From Bacteroidales bacterium (GTDB lineage: Bacteria > Bacteroidota > Bacteroidia > Bacteroidales > JAIOZK01): a stretch of DNA of 64,000 bases. Shown in pieces: positions 44,788 through 54,030 of the stretch. Location: the NCBI GenBank assembly GCA_021740625.1, contig JAIOZK010000018.1:24939-88938 (forward strand), given 5' to 3'. The translations under genes and the position numbers were made by a program. A model generated the notes under the pieces. The model saw only the letters and a list, made by a program, of their open reading frames with translations. It was not told where the DNA came from and searched no databases. Numbering within the stretch: position 1 is the first letter of the stretch; each line of letters opens with the position of its first letter.

Positions 44788-45855
44788 CTACAAAGATGAG
44801 GTTTGATTATTCGTATAAACTATTTCTCCACACTCGTTAATTGAGTAGTGAAAATATGTTGTTTCGACAGGCCAAAATATAGCCTCTCCTACCATTTCGC
44901 ACGAAATAAAAACTTTATCTGAAAGTTCAGATAATTCATCAATCAAAATATCTTTAAAAACGTCTTCTGTGTTTTCAAGATAGAAATTCATTTCATCAGG
45001 ACTCAAACAATCATGAAAATTACTCCATGCACTATAATTGTGGAACATTAAATAATCATATAGGTTATCTTGTTCGTATTCATCATCAGGATTGATTAAA
45101 TTGACATAATCTGTCTCTCCTGTATTGAGAAATAATATTGAACCATCTGCTTCAACTCTCAATGATAAAATATTAATGTAATAATATCTTCCTGTCGGTG
45201 CAGCATTTCTTAACCTGATTATTCTTTCTATTTGGGTTGCAGCATCTTCGTCGAGTTCTGTACCATTATACTGACCATCACAATACCCACCATTATTTGT
45301 CTCTGATCCACCATATTTCCAGTAATCATCAGGGCCAAAAACTCCCGAGCTTGCAGATATCCCATAATTAAAACCGGAAATCATTCCAATGGTTGCAATG
45401 TTGTTGTTGACTGATTTAATGAAAATATCAGCAACCACCAGATGTTTATATTGATGATTGATATCATCGTATTGAGTTGATAAGCTATCCTTCATCTTAT
45501 TATATACCGCAGTTACATTAGCAGAACTAATTGAATCATCGCTAATACTGCATTCAACATAACACGAATCTACAACAAAATCTTCAAACACGATTTTGGC
45601 ATCTGCATAAGTATAATTTAGTGTTGATTCGATATACCAGATTGCACTGTCCTTGTGATACTCGGATGATGATTTCAAAGTGATTCCCGAATTCATTATA
45701 CTTATAAAATTTTGAATCTTTTGTTCGGTCAAATTCTCTGATGATCTGGATAAATCGGAATTACCAGTCATTCCATTTTCTTTTTTACAGCCTGACATTG
45801 TTATAATACTTAACATCAATGCAAACATTAAAGATTTATTTGTTTTAGTTTTCAT
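44788..45855 (-). CDS. Hypothetical lipoprotein
   Basis: A 355-residue lipoprotein not assigned to a family. The lipobox ITMSGC gives the modified Cys at 23, followed by KKENG. The body is acidic and contains Tyr-, Asp- and Asn-rich stretches (FGPDDYWKYGGSETNNGGYC, AATQIERIIRLRNAAPTGRY). No enzyme motif is visible. It lies 55 bases upstream of the T9SS gene on the same strand and may be co-transcribed with it; it is divergent from the PD40 lipoprotein gene. Confidence 0.7.
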   Translation of the reverse strand: MKTKTNKSLMFALMLSIITMSGCKKENGMTGNSDLSRSSENLTEQKIQNFISIMNSGITLKSSSEYHKDSAIWYIESTLNYTYADAKIVFEDFVVDSCYVECSISDDSISSANVTAVYNKMKDSLSTQYDDINHQYKHLVVADIFIKSVNNNIATIGMISGFNYGISASSGVFGPDDYWKYGGSETNNGGYCDGQYNGTELDEDAATQIERIIRLRNAAPTGRYYYINILSLRVEADGSILFLNTGETDYVNLINPDDEYEQDNLYDYLMFHNYSAWSNFHDCLSPDEMNFYLENTEDVFKDILIDELSELSDKVFISCEMVGEAIFWPVETTYFHYSINECGEIVYTNNQTSSL

Positions 45856-45974
45856 TTTACTTTGTTTTTGGTTAATAAATTGTAATTTTTCTTCATCTTT
45901 ATAATTTTAATACCTTTCAGGTGCATTTTGTCCCTACTAAATGCTGAATTTTTAAAATTTAGAAAGATTATAAA

Positions 45975-45982
45975 TACTTTTG
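45975..45982 (+). promoter_or_regulatory. -7 box of the PD40 lipoprotein gene
   Basis: TACTTTTG is an exact TAnnTTTG match 20 bases before the ATG at 46003. It supports that start over the longer frame beginning at 45928. Confidence 0.55.
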
Positions 45983-46002
45983 CCATCTCAAAAACAATTA
46001 AA

Positions 46003-46992
46003 ATGAAATCGACAACATTCCTTCTCCTCATCCCCTTTTTCATTCTTTCATGCACCAGTGAACCGGACAGTAAAAAAGAAATATTCGGCCCATATTTAGG
46101 ACAGGAGCAACCAGGAGAACAAGCCAAACTCTTTGCTCCCGGCATTGTTTCCAATGGCATGAACAACCGCGACATGGCCATCACACCAGACGGCAATGAG
46201 ATCTATTTTTGCTCATCGGTGGGAAATCATACCTACATGAGCATACTGATGGTGAAAAACATCGATGGCAAATGGAGCGATCCGGAAGTGGTCTCCTTTG
46301 CGCAAAATCCCACTTACACCTATCTGGAGCCCTGCCTCAGCAGCGATGGCAACAGGATGTATTTCGCCAGCAACCAACCCATGTCAGATACTGCTCAAAC
46401 AAGGAATGCCAATATATGGTACACCGACAGAAACGACGATGGCTGGGATTCCCCCAAACCCCTCAATACAAGTATCAATACTGCTGAAGGAGAGTTCTTT
46501 CCCAGTGTTACCAACAATGGTTATTTGTATTTTACAAGAGATGAAGCCGCAACAGGACTAAGTTTTATTTACCGGGCCAGGCAAACAGCACAGGGATTTT
46601 CCGATCCGGTAATGCTGCCCGGTGAGGTAAACAACGGAGTGAGCCGCTACAATGCCTTCGCCTCGCCCAATGATGATTTCCTGATCGTACCCATGTATGG
46701 CAGGGAAGATTCTTATGGAGGAACAGATTATTATATCGTATACCACCATCCCGACGATAGCTGGAGCGACCCCGTCAACCTCGGACCGGAGATCAATAGC
46801 AGCAATTCCAGGGAATGGTCGCCTTATATCTCACCCGATGGGAAATATCTCTTTTTCATGTCGGCACGCATCCCGGAAAAGTTCAAAGGAAAATTGACAT
46901 ACCCGGAATTGCATCAACTTCATAACAGCCCGCAAAACGGCAATTCGGATATTTACTGGATCAGCAGTTCCGTGATTGATATGATGAGATGA
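46003..46992 (+). CDS. PD40 (WD40-like) beta-propeller lipoprotein
   Basis: A 329-residue lipoprotein with lipobox FFILSC (Cys17). The body is a propeller of PD40 repeats as in TolB: DMAITPDGNEIYFCSS, EPCLSSDGNRMYFASN, EFFPSVTNNGYLYFTRD, YNAFASPNDDFLIVPM and WSPYISPDGKYLFFMSA. Such proteins are usually surface-facing or periplasmic and bind peptides or peptidoglycan-associated partners; here none is evident. The longer frame upstream would put 25 charged residues before the signal peptide and overlap the promoter, so it is not used. Confidence 0.85.
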   Translation: MKSTTFLLLIPFFILSCTSEPDSKKEIFGPYLGQEQPGEQAKLFAPGIVSNGMNNRDMAITPDGNEIYFCSSVGNHTYMSILMVKNIDGKWSDPEVVSFAQNPTYTYLEPCLSSDGNRMYFASNQPMSDTAQTRNANIWYTDRNDDGWDSPKPLNTSINTAEGEFFPSVTNNGYLYFTRDEAATGLSFIYRARQTAQGFSDPVMLPGEVNNGVSRYNAFASPNDDFLIVPMYGREDSYGGTDYYIVYHHPDDSWSDPVNLGPEINSSNSREWSPYISPDGKYLFFMSARIPEKFKGKLTYPELHQLHNSPQNGNSDIYWISSSVIDMMR

Positions 46993-47139
46993 TTTTTTTT
47001 AGCCACAAAAGACTCAAAGGCACTAATAATACACAAACAGAAAATATTGTGCTTGCATTCCTGGCTAATAACCAACTCTACTTTGGCCTTTGTGACAGAA
47101 AACCCAACTTCTTTGTATTTTCGCATCAAACTATTTGCA

Positions 47140-47841
47140 ATGCAGCTTTTTTACACCACAAACTTCAAAGGCAATCATGCCATTCTGGATGCAAATGATT
47201 CCAGGCATGTGATCAAAGTCTTGCGCATGGGAAAAGGAGATGAGATACATTTCACGGATGGAAAGGGCAATCTCTACACCGGTCAAATTGAAGAAGAAAG
47301 CCACAAAAAATGCATGCTACAGATCACCGGTGTAAAAAAGGAATTCGGTAAAAGAGATTATCATTTGCACCTGGCCGTTGCCCCCACCAAAAACATCAGC
47401 CGCTATGAATGGCTCCTCGAGAAGGCCACCGAAATTGGTGTGGATGAGATCACTCCAATCATCTGCCGGCATTCGGAAAGGGCAGTTGTAAAAACCGATC
47501 GCCTTGAGCGGGTCATGATCGCGGCCATGAAACAGAGCCTGAAAGCTTATCTTCCGGCGATCAACGAAGCTGTGAAGTTTGAAGATTTTATTGAAAGGGA
47601 CCACAAGAAGAAAAAATACATTGCCTTTATAGATGATGGAGTTAAAAATCATTTAAAAGATCTTTACGAAAATGGGGAAGATTGCCTGATCCTGATCGGT
47701 CCCGAAGGCGACTTCAGCCGGGAAGAATTCGAACAGGCAAAGGAAAAAGGTTTTGTGCCAATAAGCCTGGGAAAAAGTCGTTTAAGAACAGAAACAGCCG
47801 GGGTGGTGGCATGCCACACGGTTCAAATAATTAATAATTAA
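47140..47841 (+). CDS. rsmE: 16S rRNA m3U1498 methyltransferase RsmE
   Basis: A 233-residue SPOUT-fold enzyme that methylates N3 of U1498 in 16S rRNA. N-terminal PUA-like part: MQLFYTTNFKGNHAILDAND, SRHVIKVLRMGKGDEIHF. The knotted C-terminal part shows YEWLLEKATEIGVDEITPI, IGPEGDFSREEFEQAKEKGF and LGKSRLRTETAGVVA, which build the SAM site. The ATG at 47140 is at the family's usual start; upstream in-frame codons are non-coding. It is followed by an inverted repeat. Confidence 0.95.
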   Translation: MQLFYTTNFKGNHAILDANDSRHVIKVLRMGKGDEIHFTDGKGNLYTGQIEEESHKKCMLQITGVKKEFGKRDYHLHLAVAPTKNISRYEWLLEKATEIGVDEITPIICRHSERAVVKTDRLERVMIAAMKQSLKAYLPAINEAVKFEDFIERDHKKKKYIAFIDDGVKNHLKDLYENGEDCLILIGPEGDFSREEFEQAKEKGFVPISLGKSRLRTETAGVVACHTVQIINN

Positions 47842-47892
47842 TAACTAATAATTGGGTTGTTTGCATTTTATTGGTTGAATTTTTGAGAAAAG

Positions 47893-47987
47893 GCCTCGAC
47901 TTCGCTCGGCCTGACACAATATCTGGTTTATATGATAGGCTCAATACGCAAGAGATTACCGGATGTCTTGCCGAGCGGAGTCGAGGC
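47893..47987. repeat. Dispersed inverted-repeat element, copy C
   Basis: GCCTCGACTTCGCTCGGC (47893-47910) and GCCGAGCGGAGTCGAGGC (47970-47987) are 18-base arms with one mismatch. It may also end rsmE transcription. Same GAGCGAAGTCGA core as the copy at 60621. Confidence 0.8.
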
Positions 47988-48046
47988 ATCCCGTGAAACA
48001 TTTGTTGCTTATGGTTAAAGCTATCAGTCATACAATCAAAATAATA

Positions 48047-48706
48047 ATGAATAAAACTTATTACATTTTTATAATCACCATACTAAGCCTTCCGCTTACG
48101 GCCATCTCCCAGGCCACTTACCAAATCGCCTTGCTTAAGTACAGCGGTGGCGGCGACTGGTATGCCAACCCAACTTCATTGCCCAATCTGATTGCCTTTT
48201 GCAACCGCAACCTGGATACGGATATAGACGCTGAACCGGCCACAGTGGAGGTGGGCAGTAGTGAAATTTTCAATTACCCTTTCATACACATGACCGGACA
48301 CGGCAATGTGGTTTTTTCGAATGCAGAAGCACAGAACCTGAGAAACTATTTGATTGCAGGCGGCTTTCTGCATATTGATGATAACTATGGCATGGACAAA
48401 TTTATCCGTCCGGAGATGAAAAAGGTTTTTCCTGAATTGGACTTTGTAGAACTACCTTTTGATCATCCCGTTTATCAACAGGCTTTTTCCTTCCCGCAGG
48501 GCCTGCCCAAAATTCATGAACACGACGACAAAGCACCACAGGGGTTCGGACTGATTTATGAAGGCAGGCTGGTGTGTTTTTATTCTTACGAAAGCGATCT
48601 TGGCGACGGCTGGGAAGATCCGGAAGTGCACAAAGATTCGCAAGAAACACGCATGAAAGCTTTGCGCATGGGAGCCAATCTGATCCGCTACGTTTTTACA
48701 CAGTAG
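48047..48706 (+). CDS. DUF4159 domain protein, exported
   Basis: A 219-residue protein with a signal peptide (about 1-23, ending ISQA) and a DUF4159 domain of the flavodoxin/glutamine-amidotransferase-like fold: IALLKYSGGGDWYANPTSLP, FIHMTGHGNVVFSNAEA, LIAGGFLHIDDNYGMDKFI, LPFDHPVYQ. The catalytic Cys of amidotransferases is not seen. Function unknown; homologues are often found near MoxR/DUF58 gene sets, but here it stands between rsmE and the DUF2079 gene. ATG 48047 is preferred because it opens the signal peptide. Confidence 0.85.
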   Translation: MNKTYYIFIITILSLPLTAISQATYQIALLKYSGGGDWYANPTSLPNLIAFCNRNLDTDIDAEPATVEVGSSEIFNYPFIHMTGHGNVVFSNAEAQNLRNYLIAGGFLHIDDNYGMDKFIRPEMKKVFPELDFVELPFDHPVYQQAFSFPQGLPKIHEHDDKAPQGFGLIYEGRLVCFYSYESDLGDGWEDPEVHKDSQETRMKALRMGANLIRYVFTQ

Positions 48707-48784
48707 TTTGTTCATTTCTTTCTCAGGCAGGGAATACCTGATCCCTTGCGGATTTGTATATTTACCCATTAAAGACTTTTAACA

Positions 48785-50248
48785 TTGTTCTGGAAATCAC
48801 TATTAAATTTCTTTAAGAGGTATTACCTGCTAATTCTCGTGCTGCTGGTGTTCGGTACATTGTATTCCCTGATCTCATTATACAATCACTGGAACTTCAG
48901 GACCGGAACCCACATGATGGGGACCTACCTGAACGCCATGTACGACTACCTGCGATTCTCCTTCAATGATATGGGCACCATGGGCGAAGTCAGGAACAAT
49001 TTGCTGGCAAATGAATTTGACCTTTACCTCATTATTCTTTCACCACTTACTTTGCTGTTTGGCACCTATACCCTGATCATTGTTCAGATCGCCGCCATTT
49101 TGTTCGGCGGAGTGGGCGTATACCGCTACCTGGACCTGATCTCACGGTCAAGAAAAGTACCCCTTTTCGGAACACTACATTTCTTTTTGTTCTTTGGTAT
49201 TTTTTCAGCGCTCTATCAGGAATACCACAGCATGGTTGTGGCAGGGATGTTCATACCCTGGTTTCTGTACAGCTTTAAAATGGAAAAATACGGGAACGCC
49301 ATGGTCTGGATTGCCATCATGCTCATCGCCAAAGAAACCATGGCCATTTTCCTGGTATTTGTTTTCCTGGGGATGATCTTCGAATACTTCAGGGATAAGA
49401 AGGCAACCGCCCGGCTGGTGGTCTTTGCCCTCATCTCCTATTTATACATGATGGTTGTTGGCGGTATGATCACGCCCATGCTCTCGGCCGTGGACGGGCA
49501 CCCGCTGTTCGGTTACCTGTACATTGGTGACAACATGATCGCTGCTTTTAAATTCATCCTGGGGCATCCCATTGCAACTTTTAAATTCCTGTTGATGAAC
49601 CATACGGGAAATCCTGCCTTTGATGATATCAAGAAAGAATTCCTGATCTACGTATTTCTCTCGGGGGGATTTTTGCTTTTTGCCCGCATCCGTTACATGG
49701 TAATGATCATCCCTTTGTTTTTTCTCATGCTGCTTCACGACAATCCCGAACGCTGGAGTGTATACTCATATTCTAGCGCTTTGTTTGCACCCATCATCAG
49801 CATCGGGGCCTTCCATTATATCGATTCCATTGAATGGAGAAAAAACAGGGTGGCCGTAAGCATTATTCTATTGGGTGTTACCGTCCTGATCACCATGTTG
49901 CTGATGGAAAGTACTGTATATCCGGGCAAGAAAGAAAAGATCGCAGTTTACAAAAACGAACATTATGAGCAACCGCTGGGAACGGACTCAATCCCACTTC
50001 ATTTCAAGAAAATACCCGGGAATGCAATCGTCAGTGCACAATCAGAATTTTTGCCGCACCTGGCCCTGCGGGATAATATCTATAAATTCCCCCTTATCCA
50101 GGATGCGAGATATATTGTCATTTCCGATAATGGCAAGATGAGCTCAAAAGATCAGTTGAAAGTCGACCTGATCAAAGAATCAACCAGCTGGGAAGTCCTG
50201 GTTGAAGACAATGGATTTTACATCTTTAAAAGCAGTTTGATCGAATGA
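48785..50248 (+). CDS. DUF2079 polytopic membrane protein
   Basis: A 487-residue membrane protein of the DUF2079 family, relatives of GT-C-type glycosyltransferases. About ten to twelve helices; signature parts are LYNHWNFRTGTHMMGTYLNA, FDLYLIILSPLTLLFG, YQEYHSMVVAGMFIPWFLY and the segment LHDNPERWSVYSYSSALFAP. The start is TTG 48785 (FWKSLLNFFKRYY); the nearest ATG would delete the first helix. The last 100 residues form a soluble tail. Substrate unknown. Confidence 0.8.
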   Translation: MFWKSLLNFFKRYYLLILVLLVFGTLYSLISLYNHWNFRTGTHMMGTYLNAMYDYLRFSFNDMGTMGEVRNNLLANEFDLYLIILSPLTLLFGTYTLIIVQIAAILFGGVGVYRYLDLISRSRKVPLFGTLHFFLFFGIFSALYQEYHSMVVAGMFIPWFLYSFKMEKYGNAMVWIAIMLIAKETMAIFLVFVFLGMIFEYFRDKKATARLVVFALISYLYMMVVGGMITPMLSAVDGHPLFGYLYIGDNMIAAFKFILGHPIATFKFLLMNHTGNPAFDDIKKEFLIYVFLSGGFLLFARIRYMVMIIPLFFLMLLHDNPERWSVYSYSSALFAPIISIGAFHYIDSIEWRKNRVAVSIILLGVTVLITMLLMESTVYPGKKEKIAVYKNEHYEQPLGTDSIPLHFKKIPGNAIVSAQSEFLPHLALRDNIYKFPLIQDARYIVISDNGKMSSKDQLKVDLIKESTSWEVLVEDNGFYIFKSSLIE

Positions 50249-50260
50249 AATACTTGCCGT

Positions 50261-50374
50261 ATGAAAGCGGAAAACGATAGCTTAGCCTGCCTGATTCTGT
50301 CCATCACTGGTTATGCCATGATTTTTGGCAGACTGGTTCGTATCTTTGCTGCCAAATATCTGATCAACTTATGA
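50261..50374 (+). CDS. Possible 37-residue hydrophobic ORF
   Basis: ATG at 50261 to TGA 50372-50374. The product has a hydrophobic stretch (SLACLILSITGYAMIFG). Its stop overlaps the start of a second small ORF (ATGA). No family recognised; it could be chance or a remnant of a larger membrane protein. This pair is all the gap 50249-50553 offers. Confidence 0.2.
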   Translation: MKAENDSLACLILSITGYAMIFGRLVRIFAAKYLINL

Positions 50375-50481
50375 GAATCGGCATACTGTGGTCAGAAAAT
50401 GAATCTTTCCATTATATCTACAGCATCCCCGGTGGAATTGTGCTGCTCACTGGCATCAACTTCATCATAAAATATCCTTAA
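50371..50481 (+). CDS. Possible 36-residue ORF coupled to the preceding one
   Basis: ATG 50371 to TAA 50479-50481, overlapping the previous ORF by four bases. The C-terminal half is hydrophobic (PGGIVLLTGINFIIKYP). No ribosome site or homologue recognised. Listed only because of the coupled arrangement. Confidence 0.2.
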   Translation: MRIGILWSENESFHYIYSIPGGIVLLTGINFIIKYP

Positions 50482-50553
50482 ACCCTTTTTTGCCTTTTGC
50501 ATTATCCCTATTACCTTATACCTTTATACACTCAGGGCAAATCTCAAAACAAA

Positions 50554-52410
50554 TTAACCCAGCTTCTTCGGCCCGATCATATTTTCCGGCGCCAGAATCT
50601 CATCCAGTTTTTCTTTGGAGAGCAGTTTCTTTTCCAGCACCAGTTCATAAACACCCTTGCCGGATTGCAGGGCTTCTTTGGCAAGCTCCGTGGAGTTTTC
50701 ATAACCGATATAAGGATTCAGGGCAGTTACCAGCCCGATGCTGTTTTCCACCATATTCCGGCAATGCTCCCCATTGGCGGTGATTCCTTTGATACACCTG
50801 TAATTGAGCGTATCCATGCCGTTTTTCATCATTTCGATGGATTCGAAAAGACTCTGCACAATCACCGGCTCCATCACATTCAGTTCCAGTTGCCCGTGCT
50901 CTGATGCCAGGCCAACGGTGAGATCATTGCCGATCACTTTAAAAGCGATCTGGTTCACCACTTCGGGGATCACCGGGTTAACTTTTCCCGGCATGATGGT
51001 AGATCCGGGCTGCATGGGTGGCAGGTTGATCTCATTCAGGCCCGCCCTGGGTCCGCTGGATAGCAGGCGCAAGTCATTGCTCATCTTTGAAATTTTCACG
51101 GCCAGGCGCTTGACGGCTGAAGAATACATAATAAAGGACCCGGTATCCTGGGTTGCCTCCACCAGGTTCTTCGCCAGTTTGATATCCAGGCCTGTGATCT
51201 CTCTTAAATGATGCAAGACCTTTTTGCTGTATTCCGGATCGGCATTGATACCCGTGCCAATGGCCGTTCCTCCCATGTTCACTTCCAGCATGAGTCCCAC
51301 ATTGTGATTCAGGCTTTCGATCTCCTCCTCCAGTGTTACGGCATAAGCCTCAAAAGATTGGCCAAGTGTCATGGGGACAGCATCCTGCAACTGGGTACGT
51401 CCCATTTTCAGGATATGCGCAAATTCGATGGATTTATCTTTCAGACTTTCGATGAGACTTTTCAAAACCATGACAAGTTTCTCATTGCTTTTCACCAGTG
51501 CGATCTTGATGGCTGTGGGATAAGCATCGTTGGTTGATTGTGAAAGGTTTACATGATTGTTGGGATGGCAATACTTATATTCACCTTTTTCATGCCCCAG
51601 GATTTCCAGTGCCCGGTTGGCGATCACTTCGTTTACATTCATGTTGGTGGAAGTACCGGCGCCACCCTGTATCATGTCGACAACGAAATGACTTAGAAAC
51701 TTGCCTGCAAGCAAATCATGACATGCTCTCACGATTGCTTCCGAAACCGGCTTCGACAGCAGTCCCAGTTCATGATTGGCTTTGGCTGCCGCCATTTTTA
51801 CCATGGTAAGCGCTTCGATAAAAACAGGGAAGAAGTTTAGGGTAACACCGCTGATATTGAAATTCTCCACCGCCCGCATGGTTTGAATACCATAATACGC
51901 TTCTGCCGGAACTTCGCGATATCCCAGCAGATCATGCTCCATGCGGCTTTTACCGGAAACATACTGGGATGCCATCCGGGAAGTACGGTTGTTGATCTGT
52001 CGCATCCTCCGGCTGATCACGCGGGCCACATTGGAAAGGATCTTTACCGCGAGTGAACCGTGTTCCATCATGAAACCCACATCAACGATCAGCGCCTTCG
52101 TCGGAAGTGTGGTCCGGGCTGAAGTACTGTGTGGTGAATCATCCATTAGAGAGCCTTCACCCAGGAAATCTCCTTCGCTGAAAAGTGCCAGACGGTTCTC
52201 CTCTCCATAAGGAGTCTTTTTGAATAATTCCACTTCCCCGTTTTCAATGATATATATATTTTGTCTTGGAGCTCCTTCCGAAAAAAGAAACTCTCCCTGC
52301 TCCATATTTTTTTCGGTGATATTGGCAACAACGGTTTCCAATCCGTTTTCACTCAATCCCCTGAATAACTCTATTTTTTTTATAAACTCCACAATTCCTG
52401 CGTCTTTCAT
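50554..52410 (-). CDS. aspA: Aspartate ammonia-lyase fused to an N-terminal cyclic-nucleotide-binding-type domain
   Basis: A 618-residue fusion. Residues about 10-135 form a cNMP-binding (CRP-like) domain: LFRGLSENGLETV, GEFLFSEGAPRQNIYIIENG and the cassette GEGSLMDDSPHSTSA. The Arg that contacts the cyclic phosphate in true cAMP receptors is replaced by His. From about 155 (SRMEHDLLGYREVPAEAYYG) a full aspartase follows, with GGAGTSTNMNVNEV and the signature GSTIMPGKVNPVIPEVVNQ (about 468), whose ending is that of aspartase rather than fumarase. The enzyme converts aspartate to fumarate and ammonia. The upstream frame is longer but MKDAGIVEF fits the domain start. Ligand control of the enzyme is inferred. 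Confidence 0.92.
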   Translation of the reverse strand: MKDAGIVEFIKKIELFRGLSENGLETVVANITEKNMEQGEFLFSEGAPRQNIYIIENGEVELFKKTPYGEENRLALFSEGDFLGEGSLMDDSPHSTSARTTLPTKALIVDVGFMMEHGSLAVKILSNVARVISRRMRQINNRTSRMASQYVSGKSRMEHDLLGYREVPAEAYYGIQTMRAVENFNISGVTLNFFPVFIEALTMVKMAAAKANHELGLLSKPVSEAIVRACHDLLAGKFLSHFVVDMIQGGAGTSTNMNVNEVIANRALEILGHEKGEYKYCHPNNHVNLSQSTNDAYPTAIKIALVKSNEKLVMVLKSLIESLKDKSIEFAHILKMGRTQLQDAVPMTLGQSFEAYAVTLEEEIESLNHNVGLMLEVNMGGTAIGTGINADPEYSKKVLHHLREITGLDIKLAKNLVEATQDTGSFIMYSSAVKRLAVKISKMSNDLRLLSSGPRAGLNEINLPPMQPGSTIMPGKVNPVIPEVVNQIAFKVIGNDLTVGLASEHGQLELNVMEPVIVQSLFESIEMMKNGMDTLNYRCIKGITANGEHCRNMVENSIGLVTALNPYIGYENSTELAKEALQSGKGVYELVLEKKLLSKEKLDEILAPENMIGPKKLG

Positions 52411-52590
52411 AAGCTTTCTTTTTAGATTAAACTTGTACAAAATTAGTGTTAATTTATTAACAATGGAGTTTAGGTTTTGTTGTAATAAAATGGGAAAGTT
52501 GGGTGAAAATTGTGTGGAGTGCATTTATTCGTTATCACGGTAGATCAGATACTTTGTCTCCTTGAAAACCATTTTGCTTCTTACTATATT

Positions 52591-52935
52591 TCATGAGCAT
52601 CGTGAAGATATATCATTCCCAAGTTTTATACCTTCAGTGCCAACATAATCATCCCAATGATAGGATGAAGCAAACCGCCTGTAAAAAAGATCGGGTTTTG
52701 AGTTGTCACCATTTTTAAGCTCATTGAGTGCAATTTTAAAATCGTTATAATACTCTTCAGCCGAGAAATACTCACCTGAATAACACCCTGAATATTTTGA
52801 CAGCATTTTTTCAGCCTTTTCTAATTTATAGATCAATCGCTTTCTGCTTGCTCTTTTGGGAAGTCTTATTAATTGTGTAAGACCAAATAAAATCAGTACA
52901 ATCGCGAGGTAATATATTGTTGGGTTTAATTCCAT
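52591..52935 (-). CDS. Small hypothetical membrane-anchored protein
   Basis: A 114-residue protein with one N-terminal helix (about 6-23, IYYLAIVLILFGLTQLI), then a basic stretch (RLPKRASRKRLIYKLEKAEK) and a Tyr-rich soluble region. No family recognised. It lies 52 bases downstream of the Mrr-type gene on the same strand and may share its transcript. Lower G+C than the surroundings. Confidence 0.5.
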   Translation of the reverse strand: MELNPTIYYLAIVLILFGLTQLIRLPKRASRKRLIYKLEKAEKMLSKYSGCYSGEYFSAEEYYNDFKIALNELKNGDNSKPDLFYRRFASSYHWDDYVGTEGIKLGNDISSRCS

Positions 52936-52987
52936 TTAACAATCCTCATTACTCGTTATTTTTTGCAGGTGTTTTTATCTGTGTTAC

Positions 52988-53851
52988 TTATATTTTCTTA
53001 AACCATTCCTGAATTATCTTCACTTCTTCGACCATTTCAACTTCAACTCCTAATTTTAATTCCTTAAGTCTTTCAGCAAAAGCATTACCATCAATTAGAT
53101 CAATTGGAGTTGCTCCATCTCTTTGTGCTTCCTTTTTTGCTTCTCTTGAAAAACTTCCAGTTGTCATTATTAATCCCTTATCAGCTCGACCAATCATTGC
53201 TCCTCTGAAATCTCGTATCACAGATGATGCAACAGTTCCCTGATATCGTTTGGCTTGAAAAACAACATGAAATGAAAGCACACCGCCAATCTTTACTATT
53301 CCTTTACCATCTATTCCGCCATCGTTAGTTTTACCAGTAACCTCAACATTTACAAAACCTAATTCACGCAACAGTCTTTGACAAAGTCTTTCAAATTGTA
53401 TTGGTTCTACTTTCTTTATTGTATCAATTAACTTGTCTTGCCATGAGAACTCTTCAATCTCTTGTGAAGCATTTTTTATTTTTGGTTTCTCAGATTTATC
53501 ATTATCTTTTTGAAGTCGTTCTTCCCTGTCTTTTTTGACCACTACTCTTTTAACTTTTTCTTGATCGACCTTCTTAGTTTTAAGTCCTTTTTGCGTTAAG
53601 GCCCAAACTCCTCTGGAAGAGTTCTCAAGTAGGCCATACCGCTTTAAATAATTTCTTGCCCAAGCAAGTCTATAAGTTAATTTCGTAGTACTCTCTCGGT
53701 GGATCTCATTTGCTGCATCCTCACTCAAGTTCAGTATTTGTACCACTTCTTCTTCTATTTCACTTATTGAACCTGATCCACCTAACTTATGCAAGGCTGT
53801 TAGTGTTGGGTTGAGAAGATCGTCATATTTGTATTTAAAAAATTTATCCAT
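52988..53851 (-). CDS. mrr: Mrr-type restriction endonuclease (type IV)
   Basis: A 287-residue nuclease. Residues about 8-95 are the winged-helix Mrr N-terminal DNA-binding domain (LLNPTLTALHKLGGSGSISE, YLKRYGLLENSSRGVWALTQ). After a charged linker the PD-(D/E)xK catalytic domain (about 140-275) has Glu154, Asp181 in GKTNDGGIDGKG and Gln199-Ala-Lys201 in FQAKRYQGTV. Mrr enzymes cut methylated foreign DNA. No modification methylase is nearby, as expected for type IV. The low G+C and flanking remnant suggest an acquired islet. Confidence 0.92.
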   Translation of the reverse strand: MDKFFKYKYDDLLNPTLTALHKLGGSGSISEIEEEVVQILNLSEDAANEIHRESTTKLTYRLAWARNYLKRYGLLENSSRGVWALTQKGLKTKKVDQEKVKRVVVKKDREERLQKDNDKSEKPKIKNASQEIEEFSWQDKLIDTIKKVEPIQFERLCQRLLRELGFVNVEVTGKTNDGGIDGKGIVKIGGVLSFHVVFQAKRYQGTVASSVIRDFRGAMIGRADKGLIMTTGSFSREAKKEAQRDGATPIDLIDGNAFAERLKELKLGVEVEMVEEVKIIQEWFKKI

Positions 53852-54030
53852 AGGTTAAAGTTTTTAGAGTTTTGGGTAACGGTTAGTTGCCTGAGTTTTA
53901 TCAAATGGCGTAGCAGATTCCAGTCAAACCACTATGCAGTTTGAGTGAGTTATAAAGCTTAATATTTACAACAAAGTATACCATTACTTATACAAAATTG
54001 TAGGAGATTGTTATTTTACCTTTAGATATT

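Noticed and set aside
50490..52543. Series of plus-strand frames across the aspartase gene
   Set aside because: Fully overlapped by a gene with clear family motifs on the minus strand; none has recognisable content.
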